This document shows, one piece after another, positions 10,404-19,630 of a stretch of 64,000 nucleotides of DNA. Below the pieces are notes generated by a model, which made no database searches, was not told where the DNA came from, and was given only the letters and a program-made list of their open reading frames with translations. Each line of letters starts with the position of its first letter. The stretch's first letter is position 1. The position numbers and the translations under genes are program-made. Origin of the DNA: Diadema setosum (taxonomy: Eukaryota > Echinodermata > Echinoidea > Diadematoida > Diadematidae); contig CM067070.1 in assembly GCA_033980235.1 (NCBI GenBank), forward strand, positions 5,130,978-5,194,977, given 5' to 3'.

Positions 10404-11373
10404 CTTAGGGTTAATAAGGTGACACATTTTCTCCTTATATATCCTATGTCTTGTACCCTGATATGATGAGAAACCTGATACACTGTATAGCAAGGTAATT
10501 ATCATGGTCTTTACATTTTCATTATAACAAGCATTCAGGTTTAACTCAAACTGATTGCTCTAAAATTTGTTACCTATAAACACGTTACTCACATCAAGTC
10601 ACAAAATGTAAGTTTGGAAAGCTACTGAAGATGGTGCTTTGAAAGATAGCAAACATGATGTTTGTTTTAAAAAAAAAAAGTGAAAGTTTGGGTTGTATCT
10701 GATAATTAGTACCTGTGCTAATTGCAAGGTCTTTGTATTATTTGATGCTGAATATTGCCAGGATTTTTAATGACATACCGTATTTAGCAATGGTGCTTGA
10801 ACTGCCCCATAGTGCTTACAGTATATGCCTAATCACTGTACTGCCTATAAACATTTTAGGTTGATTTACTGTAATGTGTCTGACTAGTGGCCAGGTTTTT
10901 TCAGTTTCTGTGCAAGTAACTCATAAAGAACTTTGGGGAAAATGATCATAAACATCAAGATCATACATCAAAAGCAGGGAGTAAGGGAATTCAAACATAT
11001 CAAACTAAGACAACCAACGTGCCATAGCTTCATTAGGCCTTTGAGGTGAAGGGTCATATTTAGTGAAAATCAAGTTACTAGCCTGTTTTGTTTATTAGAT
11101 CCAAGCTTATCATTATGGGCAAGTTTTGCACAAATCATGTTTTTTTTGAGATCATCTTCAACAACTCTGTGTGACTTTTTGTACTATGTGTAATTTGTTT
11201 GCGTGCTGTAGTGTGTCCTGATATCTTTTTGTTCCTTATCATGTTGTTTTCATGGTGATTTTTGTTAGTGGAAAATGTCTGACTCAAAACTTAGTTTTAA
11301 TGACTGACATTACATTGTAAAATCAGTCTGAAATAATTACTTTAGTGTAAGTCATGCACGTTGTACGCATATA
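10404..11373. other. Intergenic, nothing recognised
   Basis: AT-rich DNA with no supported exon, RNA gene or repeat family. Confidence 0.5.
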
Positions 11374-11572
11374 TGTCACTCTCCATCACAAAACCACCAA
11401 AAAGCTGCAAGACATGAATTTTTAGTGAAAGGCAGATTCTGGAAGAGCAGCTTCCATTTAAAGATAAAAACTGAATGTATATCCCAATATAAGTGGACTT
11501 TTCTAACTTACCCAAATAATGGAAGGAAAGTACACGTTTTGGAAAAGTGTGCACTGAGAAAAGAGGCTCTGA

Positions 11573-11982
11573 AGTTTAGTTCAGTTCAGTTCAGTTCACT
11601 TCAGTTCAGTTTTTATTTCTGCATTTCAAAATCAATACAAATCCACAAATCAACAAAATACTTACATAGTCATTTACACAGCTAATATTCGTAACGTTTG
11701 GATCTTACATACATTTTTTTTTTATTTTTTTAAAGAACAAATATCATATATGAAAGGAAGCAATAGGAAATGATAAAAATGAAATGCAGGGGACCATCAT
11801 CATAAGCTAAGCTTGATGAGGAAGATGGCCCCAGGTAAAGAGATACATAAAGAAAATCTTGCCACTCACTGAGTGGGGGGTAATTGTGCAAAGGGCACAA
11901 TGAAGAGATATATAAAGAAAATCTTGCCACTCACTGAGTGGGAAGTAATTGTGCGAAGGGCGTGCGGTGCAGTGCAGTTTAG
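11573..11982 (-). mobile_element. 5'-truncated non-LTR retrotransposon tail with (CTGAA)n 3' end
   Basis: Insertion inside family H copy 3, flanked by a 7-bp direct repeat AGTTTAG (11573-11579 and 11976-11982). The left border is TTCAG repeats followed by TTTTTATTTCTG. On the minus strand this is a 3' end with a CTGAA microsatellite tail, as in L2/CR1-like elements. An internal direct duplication of about 60 bp, containing AATCTTGCCACTCACTGAGTGG, occurs twice (about 11838-11897 and 11898-11960). No reverse-transcriptase sequence remains, so class is inferred from the tail. Confidence 0.55.
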
Positions 11983-11997
11983 GGTCAATTCAAGCAC

Positions 11998-12090
11998 TTA
12001 ACCCACTGAGGACAGGCTGAATTTGCTACAACATACATTTCACATAGACACTTGCCCGAGTATACTTGGGACTCGTCCTCAACGGGTTAA
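11998..12090. mobile_element. TTAA-flanked MITE (ACCCATTGAGGAC family), copy 3
   Basis: Best-preserved copy: TTAACCCACTGAGGAC on the left and GTCCTCAACGGGTTAA on the right, TTAA on both sides, CCGAGTATACTTGGGAC inside. It is inserted into family H copy 3, between blocks that are contiguous in copies 1 and 2. Confidence 0.85.
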
Positions 12091-12308
12091 TCTCACTATG
12101 CTGTGCTCTGTGCAATTAGTGGGACAAAAGACAGGATGTGAACTCTTGCAGCAACCACAATGAAGGGATCATCAGATTAAGCTGACATTTTCTTCACTTA
12201 CTAGGCAAATTATTTCCATAACTAGCACATTTACTACCTTTGAATGCACTAGGACCATCTTTTCAAAATTTGATAGAGTTGAAAGTGAGGAGTGTGTAGA
12301 GGGCTTTT

Positions 12309-13278
12309 TATGCCTCCGCAACGAAGTGGCCGGAGGCATTATGTTTTCGGGTCGTCCGTCCGTCCGTACGTCCGTCCGTCCCGTTTTGTTTTTGTCGATA
12401 TCTCAAGAACCATGTGGTGGTTTTACATCAAACTTGGTATGAGGGTATATCCTTGGGGGATAATACTTTGTGTGGATTTTAGGGTCACAGGGTCAAAGGT
12501 CAAAGGTCACAGGTTATTTTGTGAAAAAAAAATGAAATTTCATGTTTTTCTCCATATCTCGCAAATGGTTCAAGGTATCTTCATGGAACTTAGTATATAT
12601 GCTTGTACCGATGGGCAGTGATTATCTAGGGAAGTTGGGGGTCATGGGTCAAAGGTCAGGGGGGTCAAAGGCAAGGTCAACTCCTCAAAATATCACTACT
12701 TTCCTTAAAATGCGATATGCCTGAAGGTGTTTTTTTTTTAACTTGATGTATGGCATGTATTACCCAATATATATTTTTGGGGAAGTTTCTTGCCAAAAGG
12801 TCAAAGGTCAAAAGGTAAGAGGTCAAGTGAAAGTGCTACATGTAAATTGCACTTTTTCCTCCATATCTCGAAAGTAACTCAAGGTATCATCATGAAACTT
12901 ACATATTTATGCATGTTCAACCTAACAGTGATTCTCTTTGGAACTGTGAGGTCAAAGGTCAAAGGCCAGGTTTAGATAATGCTATTTTCCCATTTGATAC
13001 TGAAATTATACTTTTTCTCAATACCTTGAAAATTACTCAATGCATAAACTTATAAAAGGGTCAAAAGTCAAGTAAAAATCATCAGTTCCCCAAATACCTG
13101 CACTCTGACATTTTAATCATTCATCCAATTGAACCTAGTTCTAGGAAAGTGAACATTCAGCACATTTGTGTCAAACCTGTCATTTTAATTTGCCATTTGT
13201 GTGAAACTGTCATCACACATTGTCAAGACATTGTACTATAGACCTATTAGGAGAACCATGCATTATGGCGGAGGCATA
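12309..13278. mobile_element. GTCCGTCCG / GTCAAAGGTCA repeat element with TATGCCTCCGC ends
   Basis: About 970 bp with short inverted ends, TATGCCTCCGC and GCGGAGGCATA. The left part carries GGCCGGAGGCATTATG, then GTCCGTCC repeats. The body alternates 'CATATCTCG'-type blocks with GGTCAAAGGTCA words. A related but distinct array is at about 57400-58100. The element is nested in family H copy 3. No open frame of note. Its mode of mobilisation is unknown. Confidence 0.6.
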
Positions 13279-13582
13279 TCAGTAGCCGTAGCGATATATC
13301 TAGTTAAAAAATGAAAAGAGGCCTCTATAAAGACATTCCTAATTGTACTGTTCTACCAAAAAGTGTTGTAGAAACTGCTACACGCACACCCACACAATTT
13401 TCCATGTGTTTCTTGATCCCAAACTTTTCAATTTTATAGAAGAATTGCTTTTTCAGTAAAAAAAAAAAAAAGAAAGAAAAAAACGGAGATCGACTACTAG
13501 GTTGACCCATTTCACCTATTCTGAGTCCTCACATAAAATCAGGGCATGCGACTTTTTGTTGGTTTTGTGATGCATGTTCACA

Positions 13583-14678
13583 TGATTATGCTGTTAGAGC
13601 ACAACACCCCATCATGTTCAAAGTTACTTTGCTGAATGCATGACCAGCGGAACCGTGGGGGACGTAGGGGCTCGGGCCCCCACACTTTTGTTAACCCAGA
13701 AATACAATGTACATAAGTGGCACTATAAGGAATAGATAGACACCTTGTAAGTGTGAGCGCCGTTTTTCCATGAGGACCTTTTTTTTATTTTTTTTTTTTA
13801 TTTTTTTTTTTTGCTTGTCAGCTGAAGAAACCCGAAAATGGAAGGGGAGAGATGAGCTGAGGACCTTCTTTTTTTTTTTTTTTTTTTTTTTTTTTGGCTT
13901 GTTAGCTCATGAAAGTAGGCCTCCACACTTTTGAAAACGCTCTGCCGGCCCTGGAATAGGGGTAAACCCAAACAAACAAAGGATGACAGGACACAGCTTG
14001 CTTGAGCCCCCTTTCTATGTGTGACAGTTTACTGAATAAGAACATGTTAAGGCTGAAATGTTTTGAGACTGCCATTGACAAAGATACTTGCCTCATTTCC
14101 AGTGTAGCCTACCAATCTACCTGCTGGTACAATTAGCGACGAATGTTTGCTAACGTAGCTAATTTTAAGTTTTGTCAGGGTTCGTAAAACAGATGCAATC
14201 AAGTTCGCAAACAGTTTTCATTGTCGCAACAGTTTTTCTTGTCACAAAGAAACTTTGAAAGTGTCACTCAGTGACACTGCTTTCGACATTGGTGTGTGTT
14301 GGCGTGGAATAATTTTATGCTACAGTATTGTATGAATTGGTCATTATTTATTGAATCTCAATCTTTGATGCATGACTGATTGGTGATTGTAGATGTGTTT
14401 AAAAGTGAGAAATTGCATATTAACAAATTATGTCATGTGGAAATAAAGATTGCAATATCATTTTTTTGAGAAACTACAAGTGCAATGTGTCAAGCTGTCT
14501 TGTCTGTAAACCTATTGTTCCAGTGAGGTGTGTGTATTCTGTAGGGCATGGCTTCAAATCCTCAATCCGTTGTTTTTTGTTGTTGTTGTTGTTGTTTTTT
14601 TCTACTGACTTTTTTTTTCTTTTTTAGGAGCTGTAGGGTTCATGTTTTTGAGTTAATGAAAAAGGGCAGAGACCCATA
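13583..14678. other. Intergenic with T-runs, nothing coding
   Basis: Includes several T-runs (about 13780-13895, 14590-14625), and a pair of related CCCCACACTTTTG / CTCCACACTTTTG words with a terminal CCGGCCCTGG that may mark a decayed MITE (13640-13955). The boundaries could not be fixed. Confidence 0.4.
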
Positions 14679-15121
14679 TACTGTATACGCCGAATATTAT
14701 GCGAGGTTTTTATTTTCACGAATTTTGCGAGTCGGCTGCTATTCGTGAAATTAAAGACACACAAAAATGCAGTGCAGGACTCCACGATCGCGAATTTAAC
14801 CACTCACGAAATTGTCGGGAAGTCATACTTGCCAACTGATAACATTTTATCAGATTCAGTGAGATTTTTTACATAAAAAATAGCAAAATTAGATTTTCTC
14901 TCAGAGAAATAAGATTTTGAAAAAATATTTAGATACCGGTATACCTTTCATGTGTATTTTCTGAAGATTTGACCGACAGTAAGATTTTTAACTTCCGTTT
15001 GCATATAAAATAAGATTTTTGCAATCCACAAGTAAGATATTTCATCTTGAAATGTTGGCAGGTATGGGAAGTCCTGATTTGCGAAAATTTAGACTCGCAA
15101 ATATATATAGCGTATGTAGTA
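14679..15121. mobile_element. TA-flanked MITE (CTGTATACGCCGAATATT family), copy 2, interrupted
   Basis: The left half (14681-14823) aligns with copy 1 at 9218, with the same CTGTATACGCCGAATATTAT start and TTCACGAATTTTGCGAGTC interior. The right end reads TTAGACTCGC…GCGTATGTAGTA. A 243-bp element with its own 6-bp TSD interrupts it at 14824-15066. Confidence 0.75.
14818..15072. mobile_element. 243-bp TGCCAAC-terminus element with 6-bp TSD
   Basis: The element is 14824-15066, starting CATACTTGCCAAC and ending GTTGGCAGGTATG (13-bp inverted repeats, one mismatch). It is flanked by an exact GGAAGT duplication (14818-14823, 15067-15072). Inside, the word AAGATTTT or close variants occurs about seven times. 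Removing the element plus one GGAAGT restores a contiguous match of the host MITE to its copy at 9216-9448. Confidence 0.85.
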
Positions 15122-16655
15122 ATGTTCAAATGACACTGTGTGGGGCCCTGTTCATTATAGTCTTCATTTAAATCCATAGGGTTACGATTAGTTAAAGTTT
15201 TATTTCCTAGGTTCAGTAAGAATTATCAGCAAAAAAAAAAAAAAAAAAAAAAAAAGAGAAGAAACGAAAAGGCTAAAGTGACACAAAATGGGGTGATCAA
15301 ATAGCCAGGGCATCAATGTCCAATCAGCTTCTAATATCGCTTCTATTATTATTGTCCAATATTCGAGCTCCCCTCCTCCCCCCACCCCCAACAAAAATAA
15401 TAATAATAATAGAGGAAGAAAATTAAAATTCAAATGCTGTGAGGATTGTAAGCAGCCTGCTAATGTGTATGTATGTGTGTATGTAGGTTTGTATGTATGT
15501 ATGTATGTTCATATAATTGTAGGCACCCTATGTGTATGGACGTATGTATTAATTTCTCTGTGGATTATGTGGGTAACCAAGAATATGCTTGAAGTTATGA
15601 CCAAAGTTGTATTCCCCGCGAGTACTCCATATTATTTTTACTTGTTAATAATTATTCACTTTGGTTTTTAGCATGTTTAATGGCAAACCTTCCAAATTGC
15701 CAAGAATGTAGTTACCTCGTTATGCGACCAAGCTCTTCATATTGCGTCAATCACAGCACAATGGCAGCACCTAGTCGCGAGTTTTACCACCTCCCTCATC
15801 CAACATCCGCCCACTCAGAAACCTCGTTGAGTAGGCCTATTCATGTACAATATCACTCTGGCTGCTTTAAGTTTATGTGTTTAACGCCCTCTTGTGTCAT
15901 TCGTATCATGTTTCTATTCCCCGCTGACGTATAACAGGCCTTGTGTATTATCGTAGGAAATAGATTGATTGTGCGTGTTAAAAATTGCTGAGTGAAGACA
16001 TCAAACCGGTATTGCCCCCCCCCCCCCCCCCCACCATGATAAATCTTGAACATTGCACTGACGTGCACAATAAATTATACGACCTACTTTACTTATACGC
16101 ATGAGTGCATAACTTTCGCAACAAACACGGAATTGAAATGAGTAAACTGAAATGGTGTGCTTGGAATGTGATGCAATGTGACAGTTTGCACACACCACGA
16201 ACAATCGAGTCATTTAGCTCAATATGGTGGAATATTGGATTGTTCCAGACATTTTCAGAATGTTCTGCATTGCTATCAAACAAAAACCACGGTGTAGTTT
16301 ACTCCTCTCTTTTTTTTTTCTTTTCTTGTTTTTTTTGTTGAGAAAAAAAAAAGGGTTACCAGTATATGAAAGCCTTTCAAGACTACTCCTATTTTATTGA
16401 TTTCTAGGGCACAGGAAAGCAGCGCCCAACAACTCACCTTTTTATGGAATTTGTCACATGAATATCATACTTTGAAATGGATATTATTATTATACTTTTG
16501 CTGCAATAGATTCTGCTTACGTTTGTTAGGTGTCAGTACAGAACGTCAGAAATGAAACAGCGATGGGCCTGAAGGTTATCTTGGGCATGAACAGTAGGTC
16601 CTACTGTCATTTATATTCCCTTCCCCGAAAATTGCTTGCAGACATCTATGTGTGA
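15122..16655. other. Intergenic, low complexity only
   Basis: Contains an A-run near 15230-15255, a TGTATG-rich patch near 15465-15510, a C-run at about 16015-16032 and a T/A-run near 16310-16350. No supported gene. Confidence 0.5.
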
Positions 16656-16779
16656 CTTCCACAGAGGCGGATCCAAGAATCATCTCATTTTTTTCTTTTT
16701 ATTTCTTTTGTTTTAACAACAAATAAAGAGTGGGGGGGGGGCACCCGATGCGCCCTCTCTGGATCCGCCACTGCTTCCA
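16656..16779. mobile_element. Small MITE with GGCGGATCCA termini
   Basis: The element is 16662-16773 (112 bp), left end CAGAGGCGGATCCA, right end TGGATCCGCCACTG. It is flanked by CTTCCA on both sides (16656-16661, 16774-16779). CAGTGGCGGATCC-type ends are widespread in animal hAT-derived MITEs, which normally make 8-bp duplications; only 6 bp match here. The middle is T-rich with a G-run. Confidence 0.65.
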
Positions 16780-17890
16780 TGTCGGGCATCAGCTTTATAA
16801 CTACTGTCGTTCTTTCTACAATTTTCATATTCATTCTTCCCTAGGATTTGACTGTTTGATGTGTATGATTTAAGTTATGTTTATTATTGACGTAGAAAGA
16901 CACTAGCCTAGAGTAGCCATGCGTCAGATTTGTTTGGTTTGTTTGATCACCTATATTATGAACACTTCACATTGACTAAAAAAAAAAGAGGTGTGTGCTT
17001 GTAAAGAGAGAGCGAGGTTTTTCATAGAATTGGAATGCATTATCGAAAGTTGATCAGGCGTTGAAATACGCATCAATTTGTGAGGTGTATCAAATTGTTA
17101 CCAACAAGCTGGGTGTGTGTCGATCTTACTCATACAGAGCTAAAAACGTTAGCATTTGGACAATACTTTGATATACCTCCGCAATGCGTAAGTGAAAACG
17201 AAGGGTATTATCAATTTTAACAGTGATGGCGCTTTTATTTTTAACATGGCTTCATTATTTCTTTTTTTTTTCTGAGTGATAAAAAAAAAACAAGGCTAAC
17301 AAGGAATGAAAGTAAATTAGGGCATACATTTTTTTTTTTCAGATTTAGATCACATTTGACCCCTGTTAGGTTTGTGAATACGGTGTATATCGACAGAGCA
17401 CAATGGTATCAAATGAACGCTAAGTTCACTTGTACATCTACCGGTACCTGTATGTCTACCATTAAATTAAGATTGGGAGTCACATGGAAATTGCTTCGTA
17501 ATGTCTTGAGATGAAGATGGAAGAAATATAGATATGTCTTAATCATCATGATGAATGTAGTTTCCACAGCCTCTTTAACTTTCATTAGAATACCTGGTAC
17601 GTATCTATGTCCCTTCGACTAATTACCGGGGACAAAATTCCCGATTTCGTCATCTAACCATACCAACGCCACGTTACGAAAGGGAAATCCCCTCCATTGA
17701 TGCGTATCTATATTTAGTAACAGACAGATAATCACATTCTGTATGTCTCCCCCTAGCGACGAGAATGCATCCAGCGTACACTAGCCTTGCATTCATTCGA
17801 CATTGCTGAAAATAGCTTGTTTACGTTCTATGCATATTTGGGACGATTTGCATTCACCATGGAAGTTGTTTACCGAATGGCGTGGTTACG
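16780..17890. other. Intergenic upstream of BTG, nothing coding
   Basis: AT-rich, with short A-runs and T-runs near 16980, 17265-17290 and 17330. No repeat family or exon can be supported. Confidence 0.5.
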
Positions 17891-17894
17891 CCTC

Positions 17895-18406
17895 CTAAGT
17901 AGGCGCTGATTGGTGAACAGGCTGGTGACGTCATGATGAATACAATCAGCTGTGTGTACGTACGCGACGCACGCATCATAATACTCGCGAAATGCATGCA
18001 TTGTACGGATTCTCTAGCCCATTTGCTCTTTCTGCGAATATTGCTTACGAGTTGATGAATCACACAAGCTGCGTCGTCATAAACTCCCTGTTGGTGCTGG
18101 AAATCACGAGAACTAAAGATTTGTCAGACGCTGAGAACCGTGACTTCAGGTGACTGCGCCTTATTTTTTCTGTTAAAAATTAGACGGCCCACAACAACTA
18201 CTAACTGCTAGTACTACTAGTTATAGCCGACATTTCATTCCAATCCAAAGAACAAAGGAAGCTACGGCTACGGCTTGCTGTTGACACTACACTGCTGGGT
18301 CTACGTGGAACTTACCTTTATCAGTGTTTGCGCAAACACGAATCGTGGTCAGAATTGCGATTGTTTCAGAGTTATTTTTCACTTCAATGAGTTATTTTTC
18401 TGAAAC
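17895..18406 (+). promoter_or_regulatory. Candidate BTG promoter and 5' UTR (CCAAT box and CRE)
   Basis: CpG density is higher here than in the surroundings. An inverted CCAAT box (GATTGGT, 17908-17914) is followed 12 bp later by a perfect cAMP-response element TGACGTCA (17926-17933). CpG words such as TACGTACGCGACGCACGC (about 17957-17974) and ATGCATGCAT follow. There is no clear TATA box. The transcription start would fall roughly between 17960 and 18100, leaving a 5' UTR of about 300-400 bases. An in-frame TGA (18401-18403) precedes the BTG ATG directly. Confidence 0.5.
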
Positions 18407-18717
18407 ATGAAGGACGAAATTGCAGCAGCCGTTGTATTTCTCACCCGCATCGTGAGGAGAAATACGAACTTATCAACAGAACAGTTGGCGAAATTCTCCG
18501 AAACGTTAGCCCTCGCTTTGGTGGAACGATTCAGGAATCATTGGTATGAGGACAAGCCGTCGAAGGGCCAAGCGTATCGGTGCATCCGCCTCAGCCGGAA
18601 CGAGCCGCGAGACAGCGTGATAGACAAGACGGCACGGGACTGTGGAATTCACTATAATAACCTGAACTTGCCCGCAGAACTCACATTATGGGTGGACCCA
18701 CGAGAAGTGAGCTGCAG
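18407..18717 (+). CDS. BTG/Tob antiproliferative protein, BTG3/BTG4-like, coding exon 1
   Basis: Start ATG at 18407, fixed by an in-frame TGA two codons upstream and by the MKDEIAAAVVFLTR start typical of BTG3 and BTG4. The exon encodes most of the BTG domain: helix 1, box A around residues 44-62 (HWYEDKPSKGQAYRCIR), and box B (ELTLWVDPREVSCR) at about 91-104. In this family the domain binds the CNOT7/CNOT8 deadenylase of the CCR4-NOT complex and restrains proliferation (family knowledge). SKGQAYRCIR and the following CRFGE favour BTG3/4 over BTG1/2 or Tob. The donor GCTGCAG|GTAAGC leaves two bases of an arginine codon, completed at 23264. Confidence 0.94.
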
Positions 18718-19630
18718 GTAAGCTGGATTTTATAAAGGCCTTTTAGTACTGAAAAGGTTCTAACGTTAGAGTTTCTCCTTCTACGAGACGTAGAAATTTT
18801 GGCACGCACGTTATCTCTAAGCAGGTCTAGGAATCCTACGTGTCCCCAACAAGCAAGGCAAGCAAGGCAAAATTCACAAAAAAGCAAAAGCCAAACAAAA
18901 CTCCCCAAACCTGACCCGTGGCGAGCCGAGTGTGAGACCATGGCGTCCATGCATGACACGCCACACGGTGTTAAATATGTTCCTGGATTAAATATCAGAC
19001 ACACACACCATCTACAGATCAATGGAAATTATTTCAGGAGAAACCAAAGTGCCAGTGACCACGAAGTGTGGATACAGGATAGTTGTCCACAACTACAAGT
19101 CTGTAGACCATTATCTTAGAAGTCGGTTCTTCCTGATGAAAATGAGTTTTTAAATCGGATTTGTAGGAACCCCTCTCCCAGCAATAAAAAAAAAAAAAAA
19201 ATGTAAATTTAAATGAGTCACTTTACTAAGCTGCAGTGATTAACCCTACATAAACTTATAAAGCTGAGGTTGGCTACTCCATGTCAATATGTGATTAAAT
19301 TATTTAGATTTCAAGACAGCATGCAGTGGCTGTAACATATTAATTTAAAGCCTTTTTGCACAGTAAAGATGTTCATACTGCAGGATTACAGTCTGGTATA
19401 ATTCAGGTGTGGCTTGAAAGCTCACCACGAGGCAAAGCCAGATACCTGCATGCTGCATGGTTCAACATCTTGACCTTTGCCCGGGCAGTACCTGCATTAT
19501 ATTTACACACAATTGTGAAGTGTGCAGACAAGACAAGACAAGACTTGCCCAATGAAGCATGGTCTTGAGAACGAAATTGCACCATGTGCTCACACCCAAA
19601 TTACCTGCATCCTGTGTGTGTGTACACAAC
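18718..19630 (+). other. BTG intron, 5' part
   Basis: Intron sequence before the 2.7-kb transposon. It includes an AGCAAGGCAAGCAAGGC patch at about 18850 and an A-run near 19185. Open frames here have no family match. Confidence 0.6.

Larger units (their letters stand above)
11374..13582 (-). mobile_element. Family H copy 3, inverted and carrying three nested insertions
   Basis: The right end (about 13290-13582) is the reverse complement of the left end of copies 1 and 2, finishing GTTTTGTGATGCATGTTCACA. The left end (11374-11575) is the reverse complement of their right end, starting TGTCACTCTCCATCACAAAA with AGACATGAATTTTTAG inside. Between them, homology to family H resumes at about 11983-11997 (TCAATTCAAGCACTTA) and 12091-12300 (GACAAAAGACAGGATGT). 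The gaps are filled by a retrotransposon tail (11580-11975), a TTAA MITE (11998-12090) and a GTCAAAGG element (12309-13278). Poly-A near 13457 is internal. Confidence 0.75.

Noticed and set aside
10020..10420. Telomere-like TTAGGG words
   Set aside because: Only isolated TTAGGGTTAA copies at TTAA-element ends; no array.
13640..13955. A further MITE with CCGGCCCTGG ends
   Set aside because: The left and right borders could not be paired convincingly and no TSD was found.
18799..19119. 106-codon plus frame in the BTG intron
   Set aside because: It lies between the BTG donor and a transposon, has no homology and no splice support.
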